A stretch of DNA of 64,000 nucleotides, from NCBI RefSeq assembly GCF_014287955.1, contig NZ_JACOPD010000001.1, positions 434,001-498,000 of the forward strand, in the 5' to 3' direction. Shown here piece by piece: positions 26,419 to 35,959 of the stretch. The notes under the pieces are model-generated. The model was given only the letters and a program-made list of their open reading frames with translations, was not told the origin of the DNA and ran no database searches. The stretch's first letter is position 1. Each line of letters begins with the position of its first letter. The translations under genes and the position numbers were made by a program. The stretch comes from Lachnospira hominis (ex Liu et al. 2021). Its GTDB lineage: Bacteria; Bacillota; Clostridia; Lachnospirales; Lachnospiraceae.

Positions 26419-27008
26419 AGTCCAATCCTTTCTTTGAGATTTTCAATATCCTGTCCTATTACTTTCGGTCCGATAATTGCCTCTTTCTTTTTGTGTGATG
26501 TCACACCAAGTTCTTTCATACGCTCCTGCAGATTATAATCCATATACTCTACTGCAATAAGATATGTACAAAGTGCAAAAAGTGAAATTATCCAGAATAC
26601 CAGATATACAATCTTTGAACTGTTCATTGTAAACATAAGCATAAGGAATATCAGAGGAATCACAATCATACATATCATGCCGACCCTGATTCTTTTTTTA
26701 TTCTTCCTGTGTGATTCCGTATAATATTCCAGCATTTTATTAAATATAAGCTGTTCTTCCTCACCCGATTCCTCATATTCATCTATATAAAAATCATTTG
26801 TTACTGCATCTTCTTCAGTTTCACCGCCTATTATATATGAATCCACTTGTTTTTCTGACGCTTTTGTTATTTTATTATCCTGTGTTATATCATGTTGTGC
26901 TTTATCATCTTTTTCCTGCATGGCACGTTCGACTTCATTTCGTACCGCACTCTGTATAATATTATAAAGCTGACTGTACAATTCTTCGTCTTTAATGTCT
27001 TTACTCAA
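26415..27008 (-). CDS. Uncharacterised two-span membrane protein of the YhgE cassette
   Basis: 197 aa starting at a TTG that has GGAGG five bases upstream, so the unusual start codon is well supported. The first 100 residues are hydrophilic and acidic with helix-forming character; two adjacent membrane spans lie at about residues 108-155, and a charged amphipathic C-terminal tail follows. I recognise no family. It is placed between two YhgE-type genes, overlapping the downstream one by 4 bases and 53 bases after the upstream one, so it is probably an accessory subunit of the same complex. Confidence 0.75.
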   Translation of the reverse strand: MSKDIKDEELYSQLYNIIQSAVRNEVERAMQEKDDKAQHDITQDNKITKASEKQVDSYIIGGETEEDAVTNDFYIDEYEESGEEEQLIFNKMLEYYTESHRKNKKRIRVGMICMIVIPLIFLMLMFTMNSSKIVYLVFWIISLFALCTYLIAVEYMDYNLQERMKELGVTSHKKKEAIIGPKVIGQDIENLKERIGL

Positions 27009-27061
27009 AGTATGCCTCCATATTAATGTCTGTGTTTGCTATATAAATTATGTATACATCC

Positions 27062-29215
27062 TTACATCATATCTGTATCATGCATACGTTCATGCATATA
27101 ATGATTAAGCTTCATAAACGGTTTTCTTATAAATAATCCAAGTGCAAGTGAACCGGCGACAAATATAAGAAGTTCTCCTATGTATATCGCATAATCTGCC
27201 GAATACATGCCGCTTATTGTCTCTCTCATAGCATTAATCGCATATGGGAACGGGAAGTAAATATATACTTTCTGGAAAAATACAGGAAGAAGTTCTATCG
27301 GATATGTTCCGCTTGAACCGGCTATCTGTATTACTACCATTACTACCGCAAGTGCTTTTCCTATATCACCAAATGACACTGTAAGTGTATATATAAGAAG
27401 TGTAAATACAAAACTTACGAAGCATGCTGCCAGCATAAACAATCCTTTATGCAGACACTGTATTTTCAAAAGATACAAATCTCCCAAAACCGTTATTACT
27501 GCCTGTACCTGACCAAGCACGAAGAATAACAGATATCTTCCAAAGAACAGCTCATGGCTTTTAGCCCCATTTGTCAGTTCATCTTTATCAGGGTGGACTT
27601 TGATAAGTGCTGTGAGAAGAAGTCCTCCAACCCACAATGCAAGTGTTGTATAAAATGGTGCAACAGCTGAGCCATAATTGGCTGTTTCATAAACCTGATG
27701 TGTTGATACTTTAACAGGTGAAGATAAGAATTCTCCATATGTAACAGGGTCCTGTGACAATGCCTTTGCAAGCATTTCAAATTTTTCATCACCATTAAGG
27801 CTGTCAAGCTTCTGCGTAAGGGTTGTTATTTTTTCTGTCATCCCTTTTATGATTATTCCTGTCTGGTCAAGCCCTATGTTCATTCCGTCAACAGTAGTCA
27901 TAAGGCTTCCCATCATTGCAGATAAGCCGCTCATCTGCTGCGACATTTCCGTGAGTGATGTTCCTATTGAACTTATTGTTGTACCTATAACCGCACGCAG
28001 CGAATCAACACTCTTCCGGAGTGAATCCTGATATAATTTATCAAGTTCATCAATCTTTGTCTCACACTGTCCAAGAATTATCTTTAAAAGTTCCAATTTT
28101 GCATTTGTCATTTCTGCCGAATTGGAAACAAGAACTTTCGCCTGTTCAAGAAGTGCTTTTGTGACATTTTCAAGCTGTGTTATTGAGGCTACTGCTGCAT
28201 TGATAACTTCATCATCCACAACACCTCCAAGCTGCTGTGAAATCTCCTGAAGCTGTCCTGCAAGCGTGTCATTTTGTGCCATAAGTGCATCAAGCAGATT
28301 TTGTGCACTGTTAATTCCTGCTATAATCTCATCGGTACCTGCATTATTCTGTACCGAATCAATCAGTTTATGTATCTGCTCTGACAGTTCCTTTGAAGTC
28401 TGTCTTATAAGCGATGACAACTCATCAATCTTCTGTATATACTCATCAGCCGCAGCAGATGTCTGCTCATGTATTTTCTGTGTTGTATCCGAACCATCAA
28501 GAAGTGCCTGCTGTACCTGCGGTATCTCATTTTTAACCTGATTAAGCGTACCCTGAAGTGCATTATTACTATTTACAAATGCTGTTATTGTTGTATTGTA
28601 ACCCGAAAGATTGGAATTTAACTTTTTGAGGCTTTCCGTCACACCTGATAATATGTCTTTATCCTCAGATAAAATCCCATCTGTGCTACCCATTGCTGTC
28701 TGGACTACAGTATCAACAAACTGTGTATTAATATTTTCCTGAAGTGTTGATTTTCCGGACTGCGTAATCTTGCTCGCAACTGCATTTTTCTTTTCATTTT
28801 CATAATATGTAACTGACGGATGCACAAGTCCATTATCAATAAAATCAAACATATTCTTGCTGAAATCTTCACCAAGAACAATAGCTGCATAATATTTACC
28901 GCTCTTAACTCCATCAATTGCCTCATCATATGTTCCAAGTATCTGCCAGCCAAGACCTGTATTCTTTCTTAATGTATCAAGAACCTCTTCGCCCATATTT
29001 ACATTTTTTCCGTCAGAATTTTTATATCCGGCATCCTGCGATACAACTGCTACTTTAATTGACGACGTATTGGCATACGGATCCCAGTTTGAATATATAT
29101 TAAACCATGCATAAAGTGATGGAATTATGCACAAACCAACCGCTATAATAAGTGCAAATATATTCCTGGATAAGCCAACTAAATCATGCACAAATATTTT
29201 CAATACTCTTTTCAT
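27062..29215 (-). CDS. YhgE/Pip-family membrane protein (717 aa)
   Basis: Same architecture as the downstream paralogue: N-terminal span and IPSLYAWFNIYSNWDPYA signature, then a longer extracytoplasmic coiled-coil region (about residues 50-520, rich in Ser, Gln, Leu and Glu heptads), and a C-terminal block of about six spans from FYTTLALWVGGLLLT onward. The extra 130 residues compared with the paralogue lie in the coiled coil. It is the first gene of the three-gene cassette and has its own promoter with a palindrome in the spacer. The role is likely export or surface attachment; substrate unknown. GGAG precedes the ATG. Confidence 0.85.
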   Translation of the reverse strand: MKRVLKIFVHDLVGLSRNIFALIIAVGLCIIPSLYAWFNIYSNWDPYANTSSIKVAVVSQDAGYKNSDGKNVNMGEEVLDTLRKNTGLGWQILGTYDEAIDGVKSGKYYAAIVLGEDFSKNMFDFIDNGLVHPSVTYYENEKKNAVASKITQSGKSTLQENINTQFVDTVVQTAMGSTDGILSEDKDILSGVTESLKKLNSNLSGYNTTITAFVNSNNALQGTLNQVKNEIPQVQQALLDGSDTTQKIHEQTSAAADEYIQKIDELSSLIRQTSKELSEQIHKLIDSVQNNAGTDEIIAGINSAQNLLDALMAQNDTLAGQLQEISQQLGGVVDDEVINAAVASITQLENVTKALLEQAKVLVSNSAEMTNAKLELLKIILGQCETKIDELDKLYQDSLRKSVDSLRAVIGTTISSIGTSLTEMSQQMSGLSAMMGSLMTTVDGMNIGLDQTGIIIKGMTEKITTLTQKLDSLNGDEKFEMLAKALSQDPVTYGEFLSSPVKVSTHQVYETANYGSAVAPFYTTLALWVGGLLLTALIKVHPDKDELTNGAKSHELFFGRYLLFFVLGQVQAVITVLGDLYLLKIQCLHKGLFMLAACFVSFVFTLLIYTLTVSFGDIGKALAVVMVVIQIAGSSGTYPIELLPVFFQKVYIYFPFPYAINAMRETISGMYSADYAIYIGELLIFVAGSLALGLFIRKPFMKLNHYMHERMHDTDMM

Positions 29216-29269
29216 ACATTCTCCATTTCAAATATTCTATTCTTTCTTAATAATCTTAATATGTTTCAG

Positions 29270-29298
29270 ATTATACATCACAAAAATTTGTGCCGCAA
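29270..29298 (-). promoter_or_regulatory. YhgE-operon promoter with operator-like palindrome
   Basis: On the minus strand TTGCGG (29293-29298) and TATAAT (29270-29275) are 17 bases apart. Fourteen of the spacer bases (29279-29292) form the inverted repeat CACAAA-AA-TTTGTG, placed where a repressor would block polymerase. Confidence 0.65.
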
Positions 29299-29392
29299 GA
29301 CATTGGTCAAAAAAAGCCATGCGGTACGTCGTGTATTCCACAACCGACATACTACACAGCTTCTTCATTTTTTATCTTAAATTTCCGGAAAT

Positions 29393-29941
29393 CTATGATT
29401 CCATATGATGTCCAAGAAAATCTGATGCTACCATTACCATCTGTTTTTCCTGCTCACCAAATTGCTTCTTTCCATCTTTTGAAAGCATAATAACTGCACC
29501 GAGAACATCTCCATGACAGATTATCGGACTTATAATCTGCGAATTATATTCATTTTCAATTTCATCTGAAATATTGATATAATTTCTTTTATTGTCGTCA
29601 GACATGAAATTTTCCCTGTCATGCATAATCTGCTCAAGCTTGTCACTTACCGGCTTTTCTACAAGTTCTTTTTTTACTGTACCGGACATCGCTATTATCT
29701 GCTCTCTGTCAGATATACACACAACGTTGCCGGTCGTTCTTGCCAGCGACTCCGAATATTCCTTTGCACATTCCGCAAGTTCACCGAGCGGAGAATATTT
29801 TTTGAGAACAATCTCGCCCTCTTTATCCGTAAATATCTCCATAGGATCTGTTTCCCTGATTCTCAATGTCCTTCTTATCTCTTTCGGTATGACAATTCTT
29901 CCAAGCTCATCTATACGGCGAACAATCCCTGTTGCTTTCAT
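29393..29941 (-). CDS. spoVT: Transcriptional regulator SpoVT (AbrB family)
   Basis: I start at the ATG at 29941 (GGAGG upstream); a longer frame adds 14 unrelated residues. The 182-aa product has the AbrB-type swapped-hairpin DNA-binding domain MKATGIVRRIDELGRIVIPK with EIRRTLRIRETDPMEIF, and a C-terminal GAF domain (about 55-180). SpoVT is a forespore-specific regulator acting on sigma-G genes in B. subtilis. It usually sits directly next to mfd; here mfd is about 27 kb away. A perfect 12-base palindrome (ATTTCCGGAAAT) touches its stop codon at 29381-29392. Confidence 0.93.
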   Translation of the reverse strand: MKATGIVRRIDELGRIVIPKEIRRTLRIRETDPMEIFTDKEGEIVLKKYSPLGELAECAKEYSESLARTTGNVVCISDREQIIAMSGTVKKELVEKPVSDKLEQIMHDRENFMSDDNKRNYINISDEIENEYNSQIISPIICHGDVLGAVIMLSKDGKKQFGEQEKQMVMVASDFLGHHMES

Positions 29942-30023
29942 ATAATCCTCCAATCCAATATTTAAACAAGAGTGCATAATCACTCTTTTTTTGCTATATA
30001 TTAGCTCTGGAGTTAGTATGTGG

Positions 30024-30052
30024 AAAAAGCCGAAAAATTATTCAATTTCAGC
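30024..30052 (-). terminator. Terminator after the PanE-like gene
   Basis: On the minus strand GCTGAAA pairs with TTTCGGC (one G-U pair) and TTTTT follows. Confidence 0.7.
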
Positions 30053-30059
30053 CAACGCA

Positions 30060-31031
30060 TTATTTTGAATATGTGACTTTTTCGCCGTTCTCATCGTAAT
30101 CAAACAATCCATCATTTTTTTCTTCCAATACTTTTATCAAATGATAAATACATTCGTTGTAAGGTGTCGCAATTCCAAGCTCTTTTCCCATTTTCATCAA
30201 TGCTCCGGAAAACATGTCTATCTCCGTATGGCGTTTTGCATCCAGATCCTGCAATGTAGAATACCTCGCTGTTGGCGGAACTGCACTTCCATGTGACGAT
30301 GTAGAATCGGCCTTATCAATATCAATTCCTTTTGCTTTTGCAATTGCTTCCAATTCTGCACGAAGCCCTTTTCTTACAGCATCTATATGAATACTGTCAC
30401 GGTAACAGCCTACTCCTGCAGATATAACTGCCTGCAAAAGATTATTGCACACGTTAAGTCTGAATTTACTCCACATCTCTTCACGGATATATTCCGTGGC
30501 ACGATAATGTATACCGCCACTCTCAAAAATTTCACTCACAGCCTTTACTCTGTCACTGTCAAAAGGTGCTTTAAGTTCACCGAAAATAATGCCAATTGTT
30601 GTTTCAGGGTCAAAATGATACCCATCATCCTCTTTATGTGATGCAACTTTTATAAGAGAATGTAATATTGGTTTCATGCCTGTTCTTGTAGAAATTATCT
30701 CCTCACTGTCAACTCCGTTCATAAGGCTCATCACAGTAGTTGTTCCGGATGTATTTTTACCGGCAATAGTATCAATGCTGTCAAGTGCTCCGTCAAGTGC
30801 TCCATATTTTAGAGCCACAATAAGCAGATCAACGCCTTTTGCCTCATCAGGTGTCCATACTTTTGGATGATAAACCTGCCCGTTAATTCCAATTCCGTCA
30901 CGCTCAAGTCTTTCCTTACGGCTTCCCTCTGCAACAATTCCAAACTCAATATTTTTAACTTCTGAAAGCCCCCATATAATGTATGCACCAACTGCTCCTG
31001 CACCAAGAAGTGCCACAGATTTAATCTTCAC
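30060..31031 (-). CDS. Ketopantoate reductase-family oxidoreductase (PanE/ApbA)
   Basis: The start is taken as the GTG at 31031, seven bases after GGAGG; a TTG two codons earlier would be too close to that site. The 323-aa product begins with the NADP-binding GAGAVGAYI Rossmann motif, has the MNGVDSEEI block, the catalytic-lysine region EEMWSKFRLNVCNNLLQ and the C-terminal helical domain with the DLDAKRHTEIDMFSGAL substrate-binding segment. Members reduce 2-dehydropantoate to pantoate for coenzyme A, but many paralogues act on other 2-oxo acids. No panB or panC is nearby, so I name the family only. A terminator follows. Confidence 0.85.
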   Translation of the reverse strand: MKIKSVALLGAGAVGAYIIWGLSEVKNIEFGIVAEGSRKERLERDGIGINGQVYHPKVWTPDEAKGVDLLIVALKYGALDGALDSIDTIAGKNTSGTTTVMSLMNGVDSEEIISTRTGMKPILHSLIKVASHKEDDGYHFDPETTIGIIFGELKAPFDSDRVKAVSEIFESGGIHYRATEYIREEMWSKFRLNVCNNLLQAVISAGVGCYRDSIHIDAVRKGLRAELEAIAKAKGIDIDKADSTSSHGSAVPPTARYSTLQDLDAKRHTEIDMFSGALMKMGKELGIATPYNECIYHLIKVLEEKNDGLFDYDENGEKVTYSK

Positions 31032-31053
31032 TTTCAAACCTCCATAGCTGCCA

Positions 31054-33171
31054 TTATACGCTATAATTTTTACTTACATATTCCTTAATTGCCTCGCTGT
31101 CCTCAGGCATACGGCATCCGACAATATACTCACCATCATTGTTTGAACATCTGATTACGCAGCCTTCAAGCGGCTTATCACCTATAACTGCAAAATCTTC
31201 CACTTCTGCTGTGATGTTTTTATTTTTCATGCTCTCAAATATATTATCATTAACTACAAACGCAAATCCATTTGCACTTATATTAACCATATGTCCATTG
31301 TATGAGTCTGCTCTTCCGTCAATTCTTATAACACATTTGTTATCAAATGGCATTCTTGGATATTTTCTTCTGTTATATACCTCAGGATTTGTCTGGATAT
31401 TAAGCCTGTACTGCCCCTTTTCTGCCGGCTTTGAATTGCGTACCGCAATGTCTTTCCAACAGTATAATACATTTTCAACAACAATCTGGAGTCTGCAAAG
31501 CTGAGGCTTTCTAACGTCGTCCTGAACTATCCGGACATCTTTATCAAGCGTTACAAATATATCATTGTTCTTACATTCAACAACTTCACCGGTATATTCT
31601 TTTCTTCCGCTTATGTCTGTATTCAAAACAAGCGAAATCTTCATGCCGCTCTTTACATCCTGAACACCCATAAATCCGCCAACACCAAGTTCCTCCATAA
31701 GTTCGCCGACAACACTTTCAATATCCAATGCACTTTTAGCACTTAATTCATATTTGCTGAGCATTGTTTTTGTTGTCTGTTCAGCCTCATTAATACTCTG
31801 TGTCATAATATGCATAACTTCGCCAACATGATTCATATTTTCAGTAAGCGTTTTATTAGAGGATTCTACTTCTTTGACAGCACTGTCAACAATCCTAATA
31901 TTTTCACCAAGCGTAGATGCGTCGTTGGTAATATCTGTCACACTCTTATTTACATATGCCATCTTATCAATATTAAGCTGTATTAACTTTACAGTTTCTG
32001 TTATTGACTCCATCATCTTCTCTGATGTTTCTTCAAGATGCGAAAGTGCTTCCATAATACTGTTAGATGACTCTTTTGTTCCACTGCTCAGATTTCTTAT
32101 CTCATCAGCTACAACAGCAAAACCCTTTCCGGCTTCACCTGCTCTTGCTGCCTCAATTGAGGCATTGAGTGCAAGAAGGTTTGTCTGGCTTGAAATGCTT
32201 TCAATAGTACCTGTCTCTTCTTTTACACTGTTGAAATCCGCCTTGAAATCTTTAAGTATTTTTTCAACATCTTTTGAGAGAACCGCCATTTTATTGGTTA
32301 CTTCAACAACTTCTTTTAATTCATTCTCACTTGTACTAGCATGCTCAACAGAAGCCCCGATAAGTGTGACAACTTCATTCATAAGGTCAGCAACATCCTT
32401 AACCTGTGTGTCAATAACCTTAGTCATCTCCACTGATGAAATTGTCTTATCATTAAGAATTTCATTATTTGAGGCAAGTGTTTTCATGTCTTTTACAACA
32501 TTATCCGCACCTTCTTTATTCTCATCCGCAAGTTCTCTTACGACAGTAACACCGTCAACTATGGAATTGCTTGCATCCTTAACCTGTTCAACCGTCTTTA
32601 CAACTCTTGCAAGATTTGCCTTAATCGAAGCCGTAAGTGCACCATCCGATTCAATAAGATGCTTAATAGAACTGTCAGTACAGAAAAAGCAGCACAGAAT
32701 CATCGCAAACTGCAATGCACACTCCGCACTTGACACAAAATCCATCATGCCTTTTGCAAAACCGTTATACATATTGCTAGATATAAGAACAAACAAAGTC
32801 ATCCACATCATAGACTTTATATACTTCGGATCTTTGTAAAGAATCATCATTGAAATCAAAGGCATTACGAACACAAATGTTATCTGACTAAGAGAAGTCC
32901 ATGTTATAACGGCATAAAACAACAGATATCCTACTCCCAGGAACCACTTATACTTATTGCTGTCATTACCTCTTATAATCAGATATACCGCACCGCTTAT
33001 ATAAAGCAGCCATCCTGTTATTGTAAATGCAAGAAACCTGCTAAGTTCCACATCATCTGACGGAATCTTCACACCATAATAAACTGTTATAATCACTAAT
33101 AAAATAAGCCATGTCAATCTGGCTCTCTTGTTTGCTTTAGCCCTGAAAAAGGACTCGTCGTACTCCTGCAT
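31054..33171 (-). CDS. Chemoreceptor with C-terminal YcgR-N/PilZ c-di-GMP-binding module
   Basis: 705 aa. Five to six N-terminal membrane spans (about residues 17-160) with very short loops replace the usual periplasmic sensor. The signalling coiled coil follows, with the methyl-accepting hairpin tip around [20 protein letters not shown]. After residue about 500 comes a YcgR-N-like beta domain (GMKISLVLN) and a PilZ domain with RRKYPR (RxxxR) and NISANGF (DxSxxG-like), the two c-di-GMP contact motifs. So one protein would couple membrane or redox input and c-di-GMP to CheA. A close paralogue with identical domain order lies at 37368-39479. GGAGG precedes the ATG. Confidence 0.92.
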   Translation of the reverse strand: MQEYDESFFRAKANKRARLTWLILLVIITVYYGVKIPSDDVELSRFLAFTITGWLLYISGAVYLIIRGNDSNKYKWFLGVGYLLFYAVITWTSLSQITFVFVMPLISMMILYKDPKYIKSMMWMTLFVLISSNMYNGFAKGMMDFVSSAECALQFAMILCCFFCTDSSIKHLIESDGALTASIKANLARVVKTVEQVKDASNSIVDGVTVVRELADENKEGADNVVKDMKTLASNNEILNDKTISSVEMTKVIDTQVKDVADLMNEVVTLIGASVEHASTSENELKEVVEVTNKMAVLSKDVEKILKDFKADFNSVKEETGTIESISSQTNLLALNASIEAARAGEAGKGFAVVADEIRNLSSGTKESSNSIMEALSHLEETSEKMMESITETVKLIQLNIDKMAYVNKSVTDITNDASTLGENIRIVDSAVKEVESSNKTLTENMNHVGEVMHIMTQSINEAEQTTKTMLSKYELSAKSALDIESVVGELMEELGVGGFMGVQDVKSGMKISLVLNTDISGRKEYTGEVVECKNNDIFVTLDKDVRIVQDDVRKPQLCRLQIVVENVLYCWKDIAVRNSKPAEKGQYRLNIQTNPEVYNRRKYPRMPFDNKCVIRIDGRADSYNGHMVNISANGFAFVVNDNIFESMKNKNITAEVEDFAVIGDKPLEGCVIRCSNNDGEYIVGCRMPEDSEAIKEYVSKNYSV

Positions 33172-33357
33172 ACATTATCCTCCTGTTTCTCCGGTAAAAT
33201 ACCCCGTTTATTTAATTTCCATGTACAATAAAATTAAAAAACTCCAATATTCTCTCACACAAATATACTCAGTATATTAACACATATATTGGATTATGTA
33301 AAACAAAAGCACTCTTTTTGCAAGATGTTTTTCAAAAGTCATTTTTGAATTCATAAA

Positions 33358-34026
33358 TCATTCAAGAATTTTTCCATCTGTTGAAATAGTCACAACCTGC
33401 CATGGAATAAATTTTCCACTGTTTTTTAAAGCCATTTTTGCTGCATATTCAAGTCCGCCACAGCATGGAACTTCCATTCTCACAACTGTCACACTTGCAA
33501 TATTGTTATTTGCAATAATCTCTGTCAGTTTTTCACTATAATCAACTGCATCAAGCTTAGGACAGCCTATAAGAGTAATCCTTCCACTCATAAAATCGCT
33601 GTGCATATTAGCATAAGCATAAGCCGTGCAATCAGCTGCAATCAGAAGATTTGCATTATTAAAATATGGTGCACGAACAGGAACGAGCTTTATCTGACAA
33701 GGCCACTGTCCAAGCTGCGACTGTGATATGCCTGAACTACAACATGCATTTTCACAGTTATCAGATACTTCTTTCTGCTCTTTTTCTTTTTGTGCTTTAT
33801 TGGCAATAACTGCCTGCTCATCATATGCAGCCGCTTCTCTTTGCACAAATGTTATAGCTCCTGTCGGACATTCAGGCAGACAATCTCCTAGTCCGTCACA
33901 GTAATCATCCCGTAAAAGTTTTGCCTTGCCATCGACAAGACCTATCGCACCTTCATGACATGCATTGACACATGCACCACATCCGTTACATTTATCTTCA
34001 TCAATATGAATAATTTTTCTAATCAT
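33358..34026 (-). CDS. 4Fe-4S dicluster ferredoxin-like protein
   Basis: 222 aa from the ATG at 34026 (GAAGG upstream). Two [4Fe-4S] motifs lie near the N-terminus: CNGCGACVNAC followed by a distant CP-type cysteine, and a second with unusual spacing CDGLGDCLPECP. The C-terminal half has further cysteines (ENACCSSG, CTAYAYA, IGCPK, VPCCGGLEYA) and could bind another cluster. No catalytic domain is present, so it is an electron carrier or sensor. It is divergent from a Crp/Fnr regulator with which it shares a 100-base control region; such pairs in clostridia often respond to NO or redox stress. Confidence 0.85.
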   Translation of the reverse strand: MIRKIIHIDEDKCNGCGACVNACHEGAIGLVDGKAKLLRDDYCDGLGDCLPECPTGAITFVQREAAAYDEQAVIANKAQKEKEQKEVSDNCENACCSSGISQSQLGQWPCQIKLVPVRAPYFNNANLLIAADCTAYAYANMHSDFMSGRITLIGCPKLDAVDYSEKLTEIIANNNIASVTVVRMEVPCCGGLEYAAKMALKNSGKFIPWQVVTISTDGKILE

Positions 34027-34044
34027 GATATATTTCCTTCTTTC

Positions 34045-34073
34045 TTGTTTTTGTGAATTAAGCATACTATAAT
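34045..34073 (+). promoter_or_regulatory. Promoter of the Crp/Fnr gene
   Basis: TTGTTT (34045-34050) and TATAAT (34068-34073) with a 17-base spacer on the + strand. Confidence 0.6.
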
Positions 34074-34101
34074 GGCTATAATAATTACGTTGTTATAACC
34101 A
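34073..34101. promoter_or_regulatory. Candidate operator between ferredoxin and Crp/Fnr genes
   Basis: TGGCTATAA and TTATAACCA are inverted around 11 bases (8 of 9 arm bases match). The site begins at the -10 box end and would span the start point, as expected for autorepression. Confidence 0.5.
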
Positions 34102-34126
34102 CATTTGAAAAATAAAAGGAGTTTTT

Positions 34127-34807
34127 ATGCAAATACCATCATTGCCTCTGTTTGCAAATATCAATGAAAACGAATGGAATTATCTTAGAGAACATAATAT
34201 GTTAAAATTATCATCATATGCAAAAAATGACATAATTTTTCATATGGATGAACTTATAGATGAAATAGGAATAGTTATCTCAGGAATTGTAACAATTGAG
34301 AGTATTGACCTGTGGGGAAATAAATCCATTCTCAGCAATATTGCTTGTGGTCACGTTTTTGCAGAAACTTACTGCTTCTGTCGTGAACCACTTCAGGTCG
34401 AAGTTATCTCTGCCAGCAATACCGAGATTCTTTTCCTTAATATCAGCAGACTGTTTACGCAATCAGATAACAACAACATTGCAAAAACACTCTCACAAAA
34501 AATCACAGGTAATATGCTCACCATTTCCATGCACAAAAACCTTATTTTATCAAACCGCATTTTTTGTACATCTCCCAAAACAGTCAGAAGCCGCCTGCTC
34601 ATTTTTTTATCAAATGAATCAAGAAGAGCCGGCAGCTCTGATTTTACAATACACTATGACCGCCAACAGCTCGCCGATTATCTTAATGTTGACCGCACTG
34701 CACTCTCCAAAGAACTTAGTAAAATGCGTGACGATGGTCTGATTTCATTTAAGAAAAATCAATTTTCAATAAAATCGCCGCTTCATGAACAGCCTTTATT
34801 CCATTAA
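34127..34807 (+). CDS. Crp/Fnr-family transcriptional regulator
   Basis: 226 aa. The N-terminal cyclic-nucleotide-binding-type beta barrel (about 10-120) contains GIVISGIVTIES and the HVFAETYCFC segment; the C-terminal winged helix-turn-helix is DRQQLADYLNVDRTALSKEL. There is no N-terminal cysteine cluster of the Fnr type, so an oxygen-sensing cluster is not evident; NO, haem or redox sensing as in Dnr/HcpR-like members is possible. AAAAGGAG precedes the ATG. Its last 12 bases overlap the end of the convergent HD-GYP gene. Confidence 0.88.
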   Translation: MQIPSLPLFANINENEWNYLREHNMLKLSSYAKNDIIFHMDELIDEIGIVISGIVTIESIDLWGNKSILSNIACGHVFAETYCFCREPLQVEVISASNTEILFLNISRLFTQSDNNNIAKTLSQKITGNMLTISMHKNLILSNRIFCTSPKTVRSRLLIFLSNESRRAGSSDFTIHYDRQQLADYLNVDRTALSKELSKMRDDGLISFKKNQFSIKSPLHEQPLFH

Positions 34808-35956
34808 CACTTTACCAATATATAATGATATACCGGGCTCAAATCTTGTTCCCTCCATGTACTTTATATCACTAATAATCTTTTCCGGTGTTTCACCCCT
34901 CATAACATGCCTGTCTGCATAATCTGCCACCGACAGGATTCTTGCAAGCACCGGTATTTCATTACCTTTAAGTCCTTCCACAAAGCCGGTTCCATCAAAA
35001 TATTCACGGTGATACTTTACCGCCTGTGCAACATTAATTGTATCTTCAACCTGAAGCGTACTTAAAATCTCATATCCTTTTGTAACATATGTCTGATATA
35101 CTGTATATTCATCATCCGTAAGGCTGTCTTTACGTATCAGTCTGTCCGGTATTCCCACCATGCCTATCTCATGCAGCAAGCCTGCACTATATGCATATTC
35201 GCACATCTTTTCATCAAGCTTCTTCATCTGTGCAATCTGCCTGCAATACCCGGCAACCCTCACACAATGTTCCTTTTCTCCCGAAATCTTTGCATCAAGA
35301 GCATTAGTCATAGTATCCATAATTCTCATAGACATTGCATGAAGATGTTTATTTTCTTCTTCTATACGGATTTGCAGAATCTGCTTTCTTCTTCTTTTAT
35401 CAACCCAGTACTTCTGAATAGCATACATAAGACAATATGAAATCAATATAATACACACATAAATATATGGAAACCTCAATGTAACATTATCACCATATAT
35501 ATGTCTTACTGACATCTTCCCATATGTCCTTGAACATATAAGAATGATTACCGAACATATTATATTGATAAAAAAACTATTACGTATTCCAAGTATAAAT
35601 ACCGCCACCGATGAAAAAAACAGTGGAAAAAATACGCTGAAATATCCGATACACGCATGGTAATATACAAAGAATACCGGGATTGCAATTATAATAAAAG
35701 CAGCAACATCAACCCATGTCCGGTAATTCTTACGTGAGACTGCAATATTTAATAAAAGCATTAAAATAATAGAAAATAATGCCATAATATAATCCGTGTC
35801 CACTCCATATATCAGCCCATTAGGAATACTTACAATCCATATAAAACAGAATACTATCTTCATCCATAATGCAAGATGTTCATCCTCATACCGGCACATT
35901 AATATATCAATAAAACCTGTACGTGTGTCTGTAAATTTTGCTTTGGTATCTCCCAT
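34796..35956 (-). CDS. HD-GYP-like membrane protein with degenerate metal site
   Basis: 386 aa. About six N-terminal membrane spans (residues about 28-185) and a C-terminal HD-GYP domain. Compared with its intact neighbour at 35960-37153, key positions differ: LLHDIGK is LLHEIGM (HD to HE), the histidine in KKHTIWG is tyrosine (QTYVTKG), and HHERFDGKGYP is YHREYFDGTGF (first His lost, GYP motif gone), and the DSLDA motif is DYADR. Two metal-binding histidines and the GYP motif are lost, so c-di-GMP hydrolysis is unlikely and a binding or regulatory role is more plausible. It lies 3 bases downstream of its paralogue, so they share a transcript. Confidence 0.82.
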   Translation of the reverse strand: MGDTKAKFTDTRTGFIDILMCRYEDEHLALWMKIVFCFIWIVSIPNGLIYGVDTDYIMALFSIILMLLLNIAVSRKNYRTWVDVAAFIIIAIPVFFVYYHACIGYFSVFFPLFFSSVAVFILGIRNSFFINIICSVIILICSRTYGKMSVRHIYGDNVTLRFPYIYVCIILISYCLMYAIQKYWVDKRRRKQILQIRIEEENKHLHAMSMRIMDTMTNALDAKISGEKEHCVRVAGYCRQIAQMKKLDEKMCEYAYSAGLLHEIGMVGIPDRLIRKDSLTDDEYTVYQTYVTKGYEILSTLQVEDTINVAQAVKYHREYFDGTGFVEGLKGNEIPVLARILSVADYADRHVMRGETPEKIISDIKYMEGTRFEPGISLYIGKVLME

Positions 35957-35959
35957 ATA

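Noticed and set aside
29293..29316. CCGC...GCGG hairpin as terminator of spoVT
   Set aside because: The T run is in the loop instead of after the stem, and one arm contains the -35 box of the YhgE promoter.
31874..32839. Long open frame (321 codons) on the + strand
   Set aside because: It lies fully antisense to the chemoreceptor coding region, is Ser/Thr/Leu-rich and has no recognisable domain or ribosome-binding site. It is a shadow of the biased codons of that gene; similar shadows over mutS2 and the AIR-synthase gene were dropped too.
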